A stretch of 64,000 nt of DNA from Curtobacterium caseinilyticum (GCF_030363035.1 NZ_JAUCMN010000003.1:248001-312000); one strand, 5' to 3'. Shown: positions 50,800-59,381, counted from the stretch's first letter. Translations and numbers: made by a program. Notes: generated by a model not told the origin, from the sequence alone.

Positions 50800-51822
50800 T
50801 CAGGCGCCCTGCGACGAACTCATCGCGCCCGACGTCGGAGCGAGTTCGGCCGCCTGGCGGAGCGCCTCGATCATGCTAGCGACATCGGCCTTGCCGGTGC
50901 CCGCGATGTCGAACGCCGTCCCGTGGTCGACCGATGTGCGGATGACCGGAAGACCCACCGTGATGTTCACCCCGGCCTCGATCCCGAGGACCTTCACGGG
51001 GCCGTGCCCCTGGTCGTGGTACATCGCGACGACCAGGTCGTAGTCCCCGCGACCGGCGAGGAAGAAGAGGGTGTCGGCCGGCAGCGGTCCGACGGCGTCG
51101 ATCCCGTCGGCGCGTGCCGCCTCGACGCCCGGAGCGATCTTCTCGGCCTCCTCGCCGTAGCCGAACAGGCCGTTCTCGCCGGCGTGCGGGTTGATCGCCG
51201 CGACGCCGATCTTCGGGTGCGGGTTGCCTGCGCGCACCAGGGCCTCGTTGCCCCGCCGGATCGTCCGCTCGACGAGTCCCGGTTCGATCCGTGCGACGGC
51301 GTCGATGAGCCCGAGGTGGGTGGTCACGTGCACGACCTTCAGCTTCGCCGTCGAGAGCATCATCGAGACCTCGTCGACGCCCATGAGCTCCGCGAGCATC
51401 TCGGTGTGGCCGGGGAAGACGTGTCCCCCGGCGTGCAGCGCCTCCTTGTTCAACGGTGCCGTGCAGATCGCCTGGACCGTCCCGGCCGTCGCCGCCTCGC
51501 ACGCGACACGGATGTACTGGAAGGCTGCATCGCCGGCGACCGGCGAGAGCTTCCCCCACGGCAGGTCCTCCGGCAGGAGTCCGAGGTCGACCACGTCGAT
51601 GACACCGTCCTGGTGGGCAGCGTCCGCGACGTCCTCGACGACGTGGAAGGTGACGTCGACGCCCCGGATCGCGGCGGCCTGGCGGAGTCGGCCGAGGTCG
51701 CCGATGACGACGGGACGGCAGACGGCCAGGACGTCCGGCGAGACGACGGCCTCGACGACGATCTCCGGGCCGACACCGGCGCCGTCGCCCATCGTGACGG
51801 CGACGATCGGGGTTGCGTTCAT
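50800..51822 (-). CDS. pdxA2: PdxA2-type 4-phosphate dehydrogenase (D-threonate/erythronate catabolism)
   Basis: A 340-residue member of the PdxA family. MGDGAGVGPEIVVEAV, TAPLNKEALHAGGHVFPGHTEMLAEL (given by its ends TAPLNKE and GHTEMLAEL) and MYHDQGHGPVKVLG carry the metal and substrate residues. Next to a DUF1537 kinase, PdxA2 enzymes oxidise the 4-phosphate of a four-carbon acid sugar and decarboxylate it to dihydroxyacetone phosphate. Its ATG overlaps the kinase stop (ATGA), which supports this role rather than vitamin B6 synthesis. Confidence 0.93.
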   Translation of the reverse strand: MNATPIVAVTMGDGAGVGPEIVVEAVVSPDVLAVCRPVVIGDLGRLRQAAAIRGVDVTFHVVEDVADAAHQDGVIDVVDLGLLPEDLPWGKLSPVAGDAAFQYIRVACEAATAGTVQAICTAPLNKEALHAGGHVFPGHTEMLAELMGVDEVSMMLSTAKLKVVHVTTHLGLIDAVARIEPGLVERTIRRGNEALVRAGNPHPKIGVAAINPHAGENGLFGYGEEAEKIAPGVEAARADGIDAVGPLPADTLFFLAGRGDYDLVVAMYHDQGHGPVKVLGIEAGVNITVGLPVIRTSVDHGTAFDIAGTGKADVASMIEALRQAAELAPTSGAMSSSQGA

Positions 51823-53120
51823 CTGCGGTACTGCCTTTCAGTTCGTGCGGCCTGCGGCCGCTTCGACGCGGCTCGGGTCGCGGACGGGTCGTCTCGTGCG
51901 GACCGGAGGAACGTGGCCGCGTCGAGCAGGTTCGTGATGGACCCGAAGCTGCCGGGTCGCGTGACGACGCGACGGCCGTCGTCTGCGCGGGACACGACGC
52001 AGCCGGGTTCGACGGCGCCCTCCGGCACGATGGTCGCGATCTCGAGGCGGCTGAGCACTGAGCGTGCCGTCTCGCCACCGGTCAGCACCAGGGCGGACCG
52101 GCCGCTGATGGCGGCGGCCACGATGCCGAGGCCGTCGGCGAGCCGTCGAGCGAGGTGCGGGACCGGGTCGTGCCGATCCTCGACGCAGAGCGCCGCACTC
52201 CCGCTGCGCAGCGCCACCAGCGCTTCCTGGATCGCGGGGTGGTCGATGTCGTCGACCTCTCGGCGGTCCACAGCGCGGAGCAGGACGTCGCGGGGCACCG
52301 GCACGACGGGGACACCGTTCGCTGCGAGGACCTCGAGCTGCCCGGTCGCCTCGGTGCTGGCCGTGCCCACGACGAGCAGGACGTGTTGGCGTCCCTCGGC
52401 GCGCGCCGAGTGCTGTCCGGGGTCCGTCACGACCGGGACGGGAGCCTGTGCGCCGCGGAGCCGACCGACGGCCGCAGCGATCCCGCCGGAACCGACGACC
52501 GTGCAGTCCGTGCCGTCGAGCGCTGCTGCGATCCGGTCGAGGTCGTCGTCGGTGACGGCGTCGAGCACGGGGATCTCGCCGGCGCCGATCGCGCGTTCGA
52601 CCGAGCCGGAGACGGCGTCGCCGCCGGCGCGGACGACCGTGAGCGGGACGGAACGGGCTCGCTCCCCGACCGCGGCCAGCGGTCCGGGGACGACCCGGGC
52701 CTCCAGGCCGTGCAGCCCTGCGTCCGCGACCGGACTGCCGTGCACGAGGAGCCGACCGTCGACGACCGTCCGTCCGAGTGCCGGGAGCGCGGAAGCGACC
52801 ACGACGTGCGCACCAGCGTCGGTGAGCCCGCCGACGACGTCTCCCACACCACCGCGCAGCAGCGAATCGGTCTTCACCAGCCGGACCGGCGCTCCTGCAG
52901 CACGCATCCGCAGCGCTGCCCGCGCGACGGACGCGCGGCGCGAGTCCGGGTCGAGCGATCGCGTGTCGCAGTCGAGGACGACATCGGACGAGGAGCGCGC
53001 GACGTGCTCGAGCGCGGCGGAGAGCGTGAGGGCGACGGTTGCCGAGCTGCTCCCGAGGACCGCGGCGACCTCGGCCGCTCCGGACAGGTCGTCTGCGATC
53101 GCGGCGAGGCGGTTCGACAT
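51819..53120 (-). CDS. Four-carbon acid sugar kinase (DUF1537; DtnK/OtnK type)
   Basis: A 433-residue kinase of the DUF1537 family. The substrate domain starts LAAIADDLSGAAEVAAVLGS, with DCDTRSLD and RLVKTDSLLRGGVGDVVGGL. The C-terminal nucleotide domain has SALVLTGGETARSVLSRLEI and PGSFGSITNLLDAA. These enzymes phosphorylate threonate, erythronate or related C4 acids at O4. It is the first gene of the operon with pdxA2 and the DeoR regulator. The precise stereoisomer is not visible from the sequence. Confidence 0.92.
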   Translation of the reverse strand: MSNRLAAIADDLSGAAEVAAVLGSSSATVALTLSAALEHVARSSSDVVLDCDTRSLDPDSRRASVARAALRMRAAGAPVRLVKTDSLLRGGVGDVVGGLTDAGAHVVVASALPALGRTVVDGRLLVHGSPVADAGLHGLEARVVPGPLAAVGERARSVPLTVVRAGGDAVSGSVERAIGAGEIPVLDAVTDDDLDRIAAALDGTDCTVVGSGGIAAAVGRLRGAQAPVPVVTDPGQHSARAEGRQHVLLVVGTASTEATGQLEVLAANGVPVVPVPRDVLLRAVDRREVDDIDHPAIQEALVALRSGSAALCVEDRHDPVPHLARRLADGLGIVAAAISGRSALVLTGGETARSVLSRLEIATIVPEGAVEPGCVVSRADDGRRVVTRPGSFGSITNLLDAATFLRSARDDPSATRAASKRPQAARTERQYRR

Positions 53121-53189
53121 CGGACCCCTCCTCCGCTCGGTGGTTGCGCCGTTCCGTCCGGCCGGCATGCACGAAACACGCTAGACGAC

Positions 53190-53206
53190 TTGCGTGAAAC
53201 ACGCAA
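53190..53206. promoter_or_regulatory. Palindrome TTGCGTG-AAA-CACGCAA, likely operator
   Basis: A perfect 7-3-7 palindrome, with a similar partial copy CACGAAACACGC at 53170-53181, lies between the divergent kinase operon (start 53120) and the aldo-keto reductase (start 53285). It is a good candidate for the DeoR regulator or another regulator of both units. Confidence 0.6.
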
Positions 53207-53284
53207 GAGTGATGTGCTCGAAGAGTCGGGACCCGCGCGACACGACGATGAGTCGCCCGTCGGTACCCGAACGAGAGGAACCCA

Positions 53285-54256
53285 GTGCGTGACATCGACA
53301 TCCGAGGCCGCCGGCTCACCCCCGCCGTCCTCGGCACCATGACCTTCGGCGACAGCGTCGACGAGCCCACGGCGGCCGAGATGGTCGACCGCTTCCTGGC
53401 TGCCGGTGGGAGCGGCATCGACACGGCGAACGGGTACGCAGGCGGCCGCAGCGAGGAGATCCTCGGCTCGGTGCTCGCCGGATGCCGCGACGACGTCGTG
53501 CTCGCGACGAAGGTCGGCATCCCGAACCCGGACGCCGAGGGTGCCGCTCCCCTGTCCGCCGTCGCGATCGAGCGGTGCGTGCACGCGAGTCTGCGGCGGC
53601 TGCGCACCGACGACGTCGACGTGCTCTACCTCCACCAGCCCGACCGTTCGACCACGGCGGAGGAGACGCTGACCGCTGTCCGCGCGCTCGTCGACGCGGG
53701 CGTGGTGCGCACGTGGGGTGTCTCGAACTTCGCGGCCTGGCAGATCGCGGAGCTGCGGCACACCGCCGCGCGACTCGGTCTCGACGCGCCCGTCCTCGGG
53801 CAACAGGTCTACAGCGTGATCGCGACCCGCATCGACGACGAGTACGCCGAGTACGCCAGGAGCACCGGTCTCGGGACGGTCGTCTACAACCCGCTCGGGG
53901 GCGGACTCCTCACCGGCAGGCACCGTCCGGACGAGCAGCCGTCGGAAGGACGCTTCGGGTCCTCCCCCCTCGCCGGGATGTACCGCAGCCGGTACTGGAA
54001 CGACGAGGTCTTCGCCGCCGTCGGGCAGCTCCGTGCGATCGCCGAGGGCGCGGAGATCCCCATGGCCGAGCTCGCACTGCGCTGGACGATCGGCCGACCC
54101 GTCGTCGACGCGGTCCTGATCGGTGGATCCCGGCTCTCGAACATCGAGGCGAACCTCGCCGCCCTCGCAGCGGGTGCGCTCCCCGCCGACGTGCAGCGGG
54201 CCGTCGACGACGTCGCCGCCTCGCTCCGTGGTCCGATGCCGGCGTACAACCGCTGA
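53285..54256 (+). CDS. Aldo/keto reductase
   Basis: A 323-residue NADPH-dependent oxidoreductase of the AKR superfamily. It shows GTMTFGDSVDE, the catalytic Asp/Tyr context GIDTANGYAGGRSEEILG, Lys in LATKVG and His in LYLHQPD, and later WGVSNFAAWQI. A GTG start follows AGAGGAA. It is divergent from the acid-sugar kinase across a shared operator, so it may supply or remove an aldehyde or lactone precursor of the pathway. Confidence 0.94.
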   Translation: MRDIDIRGRRLTPAVLGTMTFGDSVDEPTAAEMVDRFLAAGGSGIDTANGYAGGRSEEILGSVLAGCRDDVVLATKVGIPNPDAEGAAPLSAVAIERCVHASLRRLRTDDVDVLYLHQPDRSTTAEETLTAVRALVDAGVVRTWGVSNFAAWQIAELRHTAARLGLDAPVLGQQVYSVIATRIDDEYAEYARSTGLGTVVYNPLGGGLLTGRHRPDEQPSEGRFGSSPLAGMYRSRYWNDEVFAAVGQLRAIAEGAEIPMAELALRWTIGRPVVDAVLIGGSRLSNIEANLAALAAGALPADVQRAVDDVAASLRGPMPAYNR

Positions 54257-54281
54257 CGCGGTCGTCACCTCTCTGCCATGT

Positions 54282-54329
54282 GACGGCCTGGAGGCCCGGT
54301 GCCAGCTGGCACCGGGCCTCCTGTCCGTC
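54282..54329. terminator. 48-bp palindrome with two mismatches (family copy 9)
   Basis: Arms of 24 bases with two mismatches meet at CCAG/CTGG; the inner GCCCGGTGCCAG is perfect. It lies between the convergent ends 54256 and 54353. The inner GGTGCCAGCTGGCACC equals copies 3 and 4. Confidence 0.75.
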
Positions 54330-54352
54330 TGTGGTCGCGGTGGAGCGGCGGC

Positions 54353-55249
54353 TCAGCCCAGGCCGGCCGCCTGGTCCGCGCGCACGGTGTCCGCGATCTT
54401 CCCGAGCGCAGCGTCGCTCAACAGGTTGAAGGGCGCGCGACAGGGGCCGACGGCCTGCCCGGCGGCGTTGGTGGCCGCCTTGACGATCGTGTTCGGGTTG
54501 CCGAGCGTGAAGAGGTTGCGCAGCCGCCGGATCGACGCCTGCGCCGCACGAGCGCCGTCGAGGTCGCCCGCCGCCCACCGCTGGGAGATCTCGACCATGG
54601 TGCGCGGGTAGACGTTCGCGACCGCGGTGATGCCACCCGCACCGCCGGCCTGCAGGGTCGGCAGGACCAGTGAGTCGGTCCCGGCGAGCACCGCGAAGCG
54701 GTCGGGATCGGTCAGCTCGATGACCTGCAGGATCGCGTCGAAGTTCCCCGACGAGTCCTTCACACCCGCGATGTTGTCGATCTCCGCGAGTCGGGCGACG
54801 GTCGCAGGCGTGATGGTGTTCCCGGTGCGCGCGGGGATGTTGTAGATGAGCACCGGGATGTCGACGGCTTCGGCGACCACAGCGAAGTGTCGGTACAGCT
54901 CGTCCTGCGATGCCGCAGCGAAGTAGGGCGTGATGACCGACAACACGTCGGCACCCGCCGCCTGCATGCGCTGGGCGATGCGCACCGTCTCCTTCGTCCC
55001 GACTGCACCGGCGCCACCGTAGACGGGCACGCGGCCCCCTGTGGCGTCGACGACCGCTTCGAGCACGGCGAGTCGTTCGTCCTCGGTCTGCTGGAAGAAC
55101 TCACCGTTGGTGCCGAGGCAGAAGACGCCGTCGGCGCCCGCCCGGACGGCGCGGTCGGTGTGCACGCGCATCTGGTCGAGGTTGAGCGACTCGTCGTCGT
55201 GGAAGGGTGTGACGAGCGCGTGGATGCTGCCGCGGATCGTGGTGGTCAC
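54353..55249 (-). CDS. DapA/N-acetylneuraminate lyase-family aldolase
   Basis: A 298-residue class I aldolase of the DHDPS/NAL family. The Schiff-base lysine is Lys164 in GVKDSSGN, the catalytic Tyr136 lies in YNIPARTG, and the phosphate/carboxylate loop reads GTNGEF instead of the GTTGE of true DapA. In the neighbourhood of sugar-acid genes it more likely cleaves or forms a 2-keto-3-deoxy sugar acid or sialic acid-like compound than diaminopimelate. It starts at GTG 55249 and follows the VOC, permease and glycosidase genes. Confidence 0.93.
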   Translation of the reverse strand: MTTTIRGSIHALVTPFHDDESLNLDQMRVHTDRAVRAGADGVFCLGTNGEFFQQTEDERLAVLEAVVDATGGRVPVYGGAGAVGTKETVRIAQRMQAAGADVLSVITPYFAAASQDELYRHFAVVAEAVDIPVLIYNIPARTGNTITPATVARLAEIDNIAGVKDSSGNFDAILQVIELTDPDRFAVLAGTDSLVLPTLQAGGAGGITAVANVYPRTMVEISQRWAAGDLDGARAAQASIRRLRNLFTLGNPNTIVKAATNAAGQAVGPCRAPFNLLSDAALGKIADTVRADQAAGLG

Positions 55250-55294
55250 TTCGGATGCTCCTTGTCGGCGTGGTGGCCAGGGGGCGGATGGGGG

Positions 55295-55651
55295 TCAGGG
55301 TCGGGGTTGCTGCATCACGTGCACGGCGAAGCCGCCGAACTCTCCCGCGAGGTAGATGTTCTGCAGCCGTCCGTCGTCGAAGTGGGCAGCCGTCTCCTCG
55401 TCGAAGGCGAAACCCTTCGCGGTGAGCTCCTCGACCGCTGCCTCGAGGTCGGCCGTCGACATCCCGATGTGACCGTGTGTCCCGAGGTACTGCGACCGCA
55501 CGCACTCGAAGAAGGTGCCGGCGAACTCGGACTTCTTCCCGTGACGGGGATCGAGGTTGAACATCAGGCAGAAGAGGTCGCACAGTTCCTGCGCGGCTGC
55601 GGCGTCGCGGTTGTTCATGCCCACGTGGGCGAGCTCGAAGGTGTTCTGCAC
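55295..55651 (-). CDS. VOC-family protein
   Basis: A 118-residue glyoxalase-fold protein (FELAHVGMNNRDAAAAQELC to GFAVHVMQQ). It carries a His in LAHVG and two in GTHGHIGM, possible metal ligands. It sits between the SLC13 permease and the DapA-family aldolase in one transcription unit. It could act as isomerase, epimerase or lactonase in the same pathway; similar small VOC genes often accompany sugar-acid aldolases. Confidence 0.85.
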   Translation of the reverse strand: MQNTFELAHVGMNNRDAAAAQELCDLFCLMFNLDPRHGKKSEFAGTFFECVRSQYLGTHGHIGMSTADLEAAVEELTAKGFAFDEETAAHFDDGRLQNIYLAGEFGGFAVHVMQQPRP

Positions 55652-55696
55652 GTCGGGTTCCGTTCTGTCGGGGCGTGAGCGGCGGGTCCGCCTCGG

Positions 55697-57133
55697 TCAC
55701 ATCGGGAAGAGCAGGAGGGCGCCGGCGGTCAGTGCCAGCAGGCGGATGAAGTACATCGGGATGGTGAACTTCCAGAACTGGAGGAGCGAGTACTTCCCGA
55801 CACCCATCACCATCGCGGGGAGCCCGTCGATGGGGAGGAAGTGTCCGTTCCACCCGGAGACGACGATGGCGACCGCCGCGGCCGCGGGGTTGAGCCCCAG
55901 GCTGACGCAGGTCGCGATCGCCAGCGGCGCGAAGACGTACACCGTGCCGATCGTCGACCCCGTGAGGGTCGCGAGGACACTCGTCAAGACGCAGAAGGCG
56001 AACACCAGCAGGAAGGGGCTGACGTTGCCGCCGAGCAGACCGGCGACGGACTCGCCGACCAGCTTCGTGAGTCCGGTCGCGCCGAGCGCCTCAGCGATGC
56101 CGATGACGCCGGCGGACATGATGATGATCGGTTGGCTGATGGCGTCGCGGATCTCGGTGAAGTCGAGGACCTTCAGCACCAGCAGGAGCGCCACGGAGAG
56201 TCCCGTGATGGCGTAGCCCGCGTCGCCGATGTAGCTGTACGAGATCATGCCGGCGATGGCCAGGACGAAGCAGGCGTACGTCGCCAGCTGCTTCCGACGG
56301 TCCAACGTCGGCGCGGTGACCGTTGCGGTCGCACTCGACGCAGCGATCGCGGTGGCGTTCGCCTCGGCTGCGTGAGGGCCTGGTGCCGCAGGGTCGCTCG
56401 CCGTGTCGTCGTCCGCTCCGGGGCGGTCGGACGAGGCGGCGGTCGTGCGAGCGCCGGCCAGGGCCGGCTCCTTCGCACCGGTCGTGCTCGCGGTGCCGCC
56501 CTCCTCGTCGGCGATGGGGTGGTCGGGCAGCAGCCGGTACGCGATCAGGCACCAGACGAGGAAGCCGAGGCTGAGCACGAGGTTGACGATCGAGAACCGG
56601 ACGAGGTCGATGTTCTCCCGGACGCCTGCCGCCTCGAGCACCGCGACGACGATGCCGTACTGCAGCGCCACGTTGAAGGGCAGCATCGGGTGGTTCGCGG
56701 CGAAGCCGGCCGGCATGAGGACCTTCGACGGCGGCAGCTTCTTGTTGTACGCGAGCGTCGACAGCAGGCCGATGACCAGCACGTAGTAGGCCGTGGACCC
56801 CGTGCCGAAGATGCTGCACCCCACCATGACGAACACGACGATCAGGACGTAGGCCCGGAACCCGCCCTTCGTCCCGAGTCTCGTGATCATCCGTTTGAAA
56901 CCGGCGACGAGGTCGGTCTTCTGCAATGCGGCGATCACCGCCATGAACGAGGCGAGCATGATGATGGTCGCGTTCGCGAAGCCGCTGAAGGCGACGTTGA
57001 TCGGAACGACGCCGAACACCACCATCAGCAGGCAGGCGATCAACGGCGGAACGCCGAACGGCAGGCGATCGATCATGATCAGCACGATCATGAAGACGGT
57101 GATCGCGAGTGCGAAGACCATGGGGAGGGTCAT
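55697..57133 (-). CDS. SLC13/DASS-type anion permease
   Basis: A 478-residue transporter with about eleven membrane segments in two halves (first around MVFALAITVFMIVLIMIDRL). The helical-hairpin motifs SNTAA-like are seen as FGTGSTAYYVLVIG and LTGSTIGTVYVFAPLAI. A hydrophilic, Ala/Asp-rich cytoplasmic linker (about 205-265) separates the halves. It starts with an ATGA overlap with the glycosidase gene, so the pair is coupled. Probably imports the sugar acid released by that enzyme; ion coupling is not visible. Confidence 0.88.
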   Translation of the reverse strand: MTLPMVFALAITVFMIVLIMIDRLPFGVPPLIACLLMVVFGVVPINVAFSGFANATIIMLASFMAVIAALQKTDLVAGFKRMITRLGTKGGFRAYVLIVVFVMVGCSIFGTGSTAYYVLVIGLLSTLAYNKKLPPSKVLMPAGFAANHPMLPFNVALQYGIVVAVLEAAGVRENIDLVRFSIVNLVLSLGFLVWCLIAYRLLPDHPIADEEGGTASTTGAKEPALAGARTTAASSDRPGADDDTASDPAAPGPHAAEANATAIAASSATATVTAPTLDRRKQLATYACFVLAIAGMISYSYIGDAGYAITGLSVALLLVLKVLDFTEIRDAISQPIIIMSAGVIGIAEALGATGLTKLVGESVAGLLGGNVSPFLLVFAFCVLTSVLATLTGSTIGTVYVFAPLAIATCVSLGLNPAAAAVAIVVSGWNGHFLPIDGLPAMVMGVGKYSLLQFWKFTIPMYFIRLLALTAGALLLFPM

Positions 57134-58368
57134 GCTCGCTGCTCCTTCGCAGAGAGGTCCGGACCGGCGGAAGCGGACGGCGTCGACACGATCGCAGCGA
57201 GGACGTCGGCAGGCAGGTACACGTGCTTGATCGACTTGCGGTGCCACGTGTAGGCAACGTGCAGTCCCCCGGCCGGGTCGGGGAGCACCGATGGGTAGGA
57301 CAGCTCGCGGTTGAGGCTCTCGCGACTGTTGTTCGAGAGGCAGTACCCGTCGCCGTTCTCGATGTCGTAGGCGGTCGGCCAGGACCGCCCGTCCGGGCTC
57401 GAGACCACGAGCGTCATCGGCGCGCGCGGCGCACCCCAGAATGCGGTGGGTCCGTCGACATCGAACGCGGGTTCGGCGACTCGCGGACCGCTGTCGGTTG
57501 CGAGGCCCTCGTCGTCGATCTCGTCGTACAGGGAGACCCGGCGGCTCGTCGCATCGTCCTTGCTCGCGTGGTTCATCACCATCGCGATCCGGCCGTCGTC
57601 GAGGGAGCGCGCCTGGATCGAGGAGTTGTTGTTCGGCAGGTCGATCGGACGGCACGGCTCCCAGGTCATCCCGCCGTCCGTCGACGTCGACTCGTACACG
57701 TGGTCCGCCCAGCGGGAGCGGAAGCACGCCCAGAGCGTCCCGTCCTCGCGCGGCACGATGTCCATGTGCACGCACCCGGTCGACTCGGGCACGGTGACCT
57801 CGGACCAGGTCGCCCCGCCGTCCTCGGAGTACCAGACCGACGCGGTGTCGTCGTTGCCGACCCACTTCTCGCCGGGCACCGTCCGGCAGTTGAACACCGG
57901 CAGCAGGATCCGCCCGCTCTCGAGCACGACGGGCGTCTGGCGCACGAACACCCCGACTGGCGCATCGGCACCGAGCAGCGCGGTCGGCTCGTCCCACGTT
58001 GCACCGCCGTCGCGGGAGATCCGGCGCCGCACCTCGGAGGTGTCCTGGTTCCCGGCGATCTGTGCGGTGTAGAGCAACCAGACGGCGCCGTCGGGCGCGG
58101 TGAAGAGGATCGGGTTCTGCTCGGAACGCGCGGTGTCGAAGCTCAACTGCACGGGCTCGGACCAGCGGTCCGTCCCGGCGGGGAGCCGCGACAGGTGGAC
58201 GGATATGTCGGAGACGCCCTCCTGCGTGCCACCGAACCACACACAGGCCAGGTCGCCTCCGGGCAGGAAGGCGAGGTTGGCCGCGTGGCACTGCACGGTC
58301 GGCGTCGGCAGGAACGCTTCGGCTCCCCCGTCGGACCGGGCTCGCAACAGCCCGTCGAATGCACTCAT
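57130..58368 (-). CDS. BNR-repeat glycosidase (sialidase-like fold)
   Basis: A 412-residue six-bladed propeller protein of the sialidase superfamily (BNR_2). Three Asp boxes are plain: SRDGGATW, SEDGGATW and STDGGMTW. There is no signal peptide, so the enzyme is intracellular if the ATG at 58368 is right. Conserved blade residues include CHAANLAFLPGGDLACVWFG and NNNSSIQARSLDDGRIAMVM. The sialic-acid-binding Arg triad cannot be confirmed by eye; related enzymes cleave rhamnosyl or uronyl linkages. It heads the operon 58368-54353. Confidence 0.88.
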   Translation of the reverse strand: MSAFDGLLRARSDGGAEAFLPTPTVQCHAANLAFLPGGDLACVWFGGTQEGVSDISVHLSRLPAGTDRWSEPVQLSFDTARSEQNPILFTAPDGAVWLLYTAQIAGNQDTSEVRRRISRDGGATWDEPTALLGADAPVGVFVRQTPVVLESGRILLPVFNCRTVPGEKWVGNDDTASVWYSEDGGATWSEVTVPESTGCVHMDIVPREDGTLWACFRSRWADHVYESTSTDGGMTWEPCRPIDLPNNNSSIQARSLDDGRIAMVMNHASKDDATSRRVSLYDEIDDEGLATDSGPRVAEPAFDVDGPTAFWGAPRAPMTLVVSSPDGRSWPTAYDIENGDGYCLSNNSRESLNRELSYPSVLPDPAGGLHVAYTWHRKSIKHVYLPADVLAAIVSTPSASAGPDLSAKEQRA

Positions 58369-58461
58369 GCGGGGGTCCTCCAGTCGACGTTGACGGTGGG
58401 CACCAGTGGTCTGGCACTGAGCGTTCATCCTGGCAGACCTGCTCGAAGTGCGCAATAGCCG

Positions 58462-58523
58462 TGCGCGTCACGCGCATTCGAGCGCTGGATGAGGCCCGAT
58501 CGCAGACGGGTTCGCTCGAATTA
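58462..58523. promoter_or_regulatory. Palindromes in the promoter region of the glycosidase operon
   Basis: TGCGCGT-C-ACGCGCA (58462-58476) is a perfect 15-bp palindrome. It is followed by the arms ATTCGAGCG (58476-58484) and CGCTCGAAT (58513-58521). Both lie 95-155 bp ahead of the glycosidase start. The remaining bases to 58720 show no other feature apart from the tRNA that follows. Confidence 0.5.
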
Positions 58524-58720
58524 CGCGGACAATGCCGCGATCACCGTCCCGGCTCGCCGGCGAACGCCGGACCGCGTCGACAGCGGAGCGGGCCGGGCCA
58601 GCCGGGTCGCCGCGCATCGTCGATGGAGTCTCGAGGAGCAGACGGAGCAGGATGTGGCGCCCGTCGGAGTCGGAGAGCACACGGCGCGGATCGAACCGCG
58701 ACCGGCAGGAGCGAGCCGAG

Positions 58721-58792
58721 CTCCGCCTCCAGGATTCGAACCCGGACCTAACGGCACCAAAGGCCGTCGTGCTGCCGTTACACCAAGGCGGA
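58721..58792 (-). tRNA. tRNA-Gln (anticodon UUG)
   Basis: The minus strand folds as a complete tRNA: acceptor TCCGCCT/AGGCGGA, D arm GTGTAACGGCAGCAC, anticodon stem ACGGC/GCCGT with loop CTTTGGT (anticodon TTG), T arm CCGGGTTCGAATCCTGG and discriminator G. The length is 72 nt and the 3' CCA is not encoded. It reads CAA glutamine codons. It stands alone between the glycosidase operon and the MarR gene. Confidence 0.97.
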
Positions 58793-58886
58793 ACACACCG
58801 GACGGGGTGGAGCCCGCCCGGCGCCCGTCCATCCTCCCACGGCCCGGACGCTGGCCGCGCGCGACGGCTTCGGCCAAGATGGAGGG

Positions 58887-59381
58887 ATGCCGCACCAGGA
58901 CGAGGTCGACCGGATCGTCGCGGCGTGGGGCCGCGAGCGGAGCGACCTGGACTTCGGCCCGCTCGAGGTCCTGTCCCGCGTCGACCGGCTCGCCCGGCAC
59001 CTCGACCGCGCACGGCGGGCGGCGTTCGACGCGAGCGACGTCGAGCCGTGGGAGTTCGACGTGCTGTCGGCGCTGCGGCGCGCGGGCGATCCCTACGAGC
59101 TCAGCCCGAAGACCCTGCTGCAGCAGACCCTCGTCTCGAGCGGGACGATGACGAACCGCGTCGACCGACTCGCAGCCCGGGGGCTCGTCAGCCGTCGGAC
59201 GGACCCGCGCGACGGTCGGGGCATCCTCGTGTCACTCACCGTCGCCGGACGGGCCGCGGTGGACGCGGCCATCGCGGACCTGCTCGATGCCGAGCGGGCG
59301 ATCCTGTCCGGGGTCTCCGACGACGAGCAGGCGCAGTTGTCCGGGCTGCTCCGTCGGCTCATCCTCGGCCTCGGCGACTGA
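58887..59381 (+). CDS. MarR-family transcriptional regulator
   Basis: A 164-residue winged-helix regulator. The HTH and wing read LSPKTLLQQTLVSSGTMTNR VDRLAARGLVSRRTDPRDGRG, including the DxRxxR-type wing motif. It is 29 bp upstream of the VOC gene on the same strand and may regulate it. The ligand is unknown. Confidence 0.93.
   Translation: MPHQDEVDRIVAAWGRERSDLDFGPLEVLSRVDRLARHLDRARRAAFDASDVEPWEFDVLSALRRAGDPYELSPKTLLQQTLVSSGTMTNRVDRLAARGLVSRRTDPRDGRGILVSLTVAGRAAVDAAIADLLDAERAILSGVSDDEQAQLSGLLRRLILGLGD

Noticed and set aside
49255..53184. A 1309-codon plus-strand frame opposite the DeoR, PdxA2 and kinase genes
   Set aside because: Coding bias and family matches are on the minus strand; the long frame results from the lack of stop codons in GC-rich DNA.
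58684..58705. A T-arm-like GGTTCGATCC context near the tRNA, suggesting a second tRNA
   Set aside because: No acceptor, D or anticodon stems can be drawn around it; only the tRNA-Gln at 58721-58792 folds completely.
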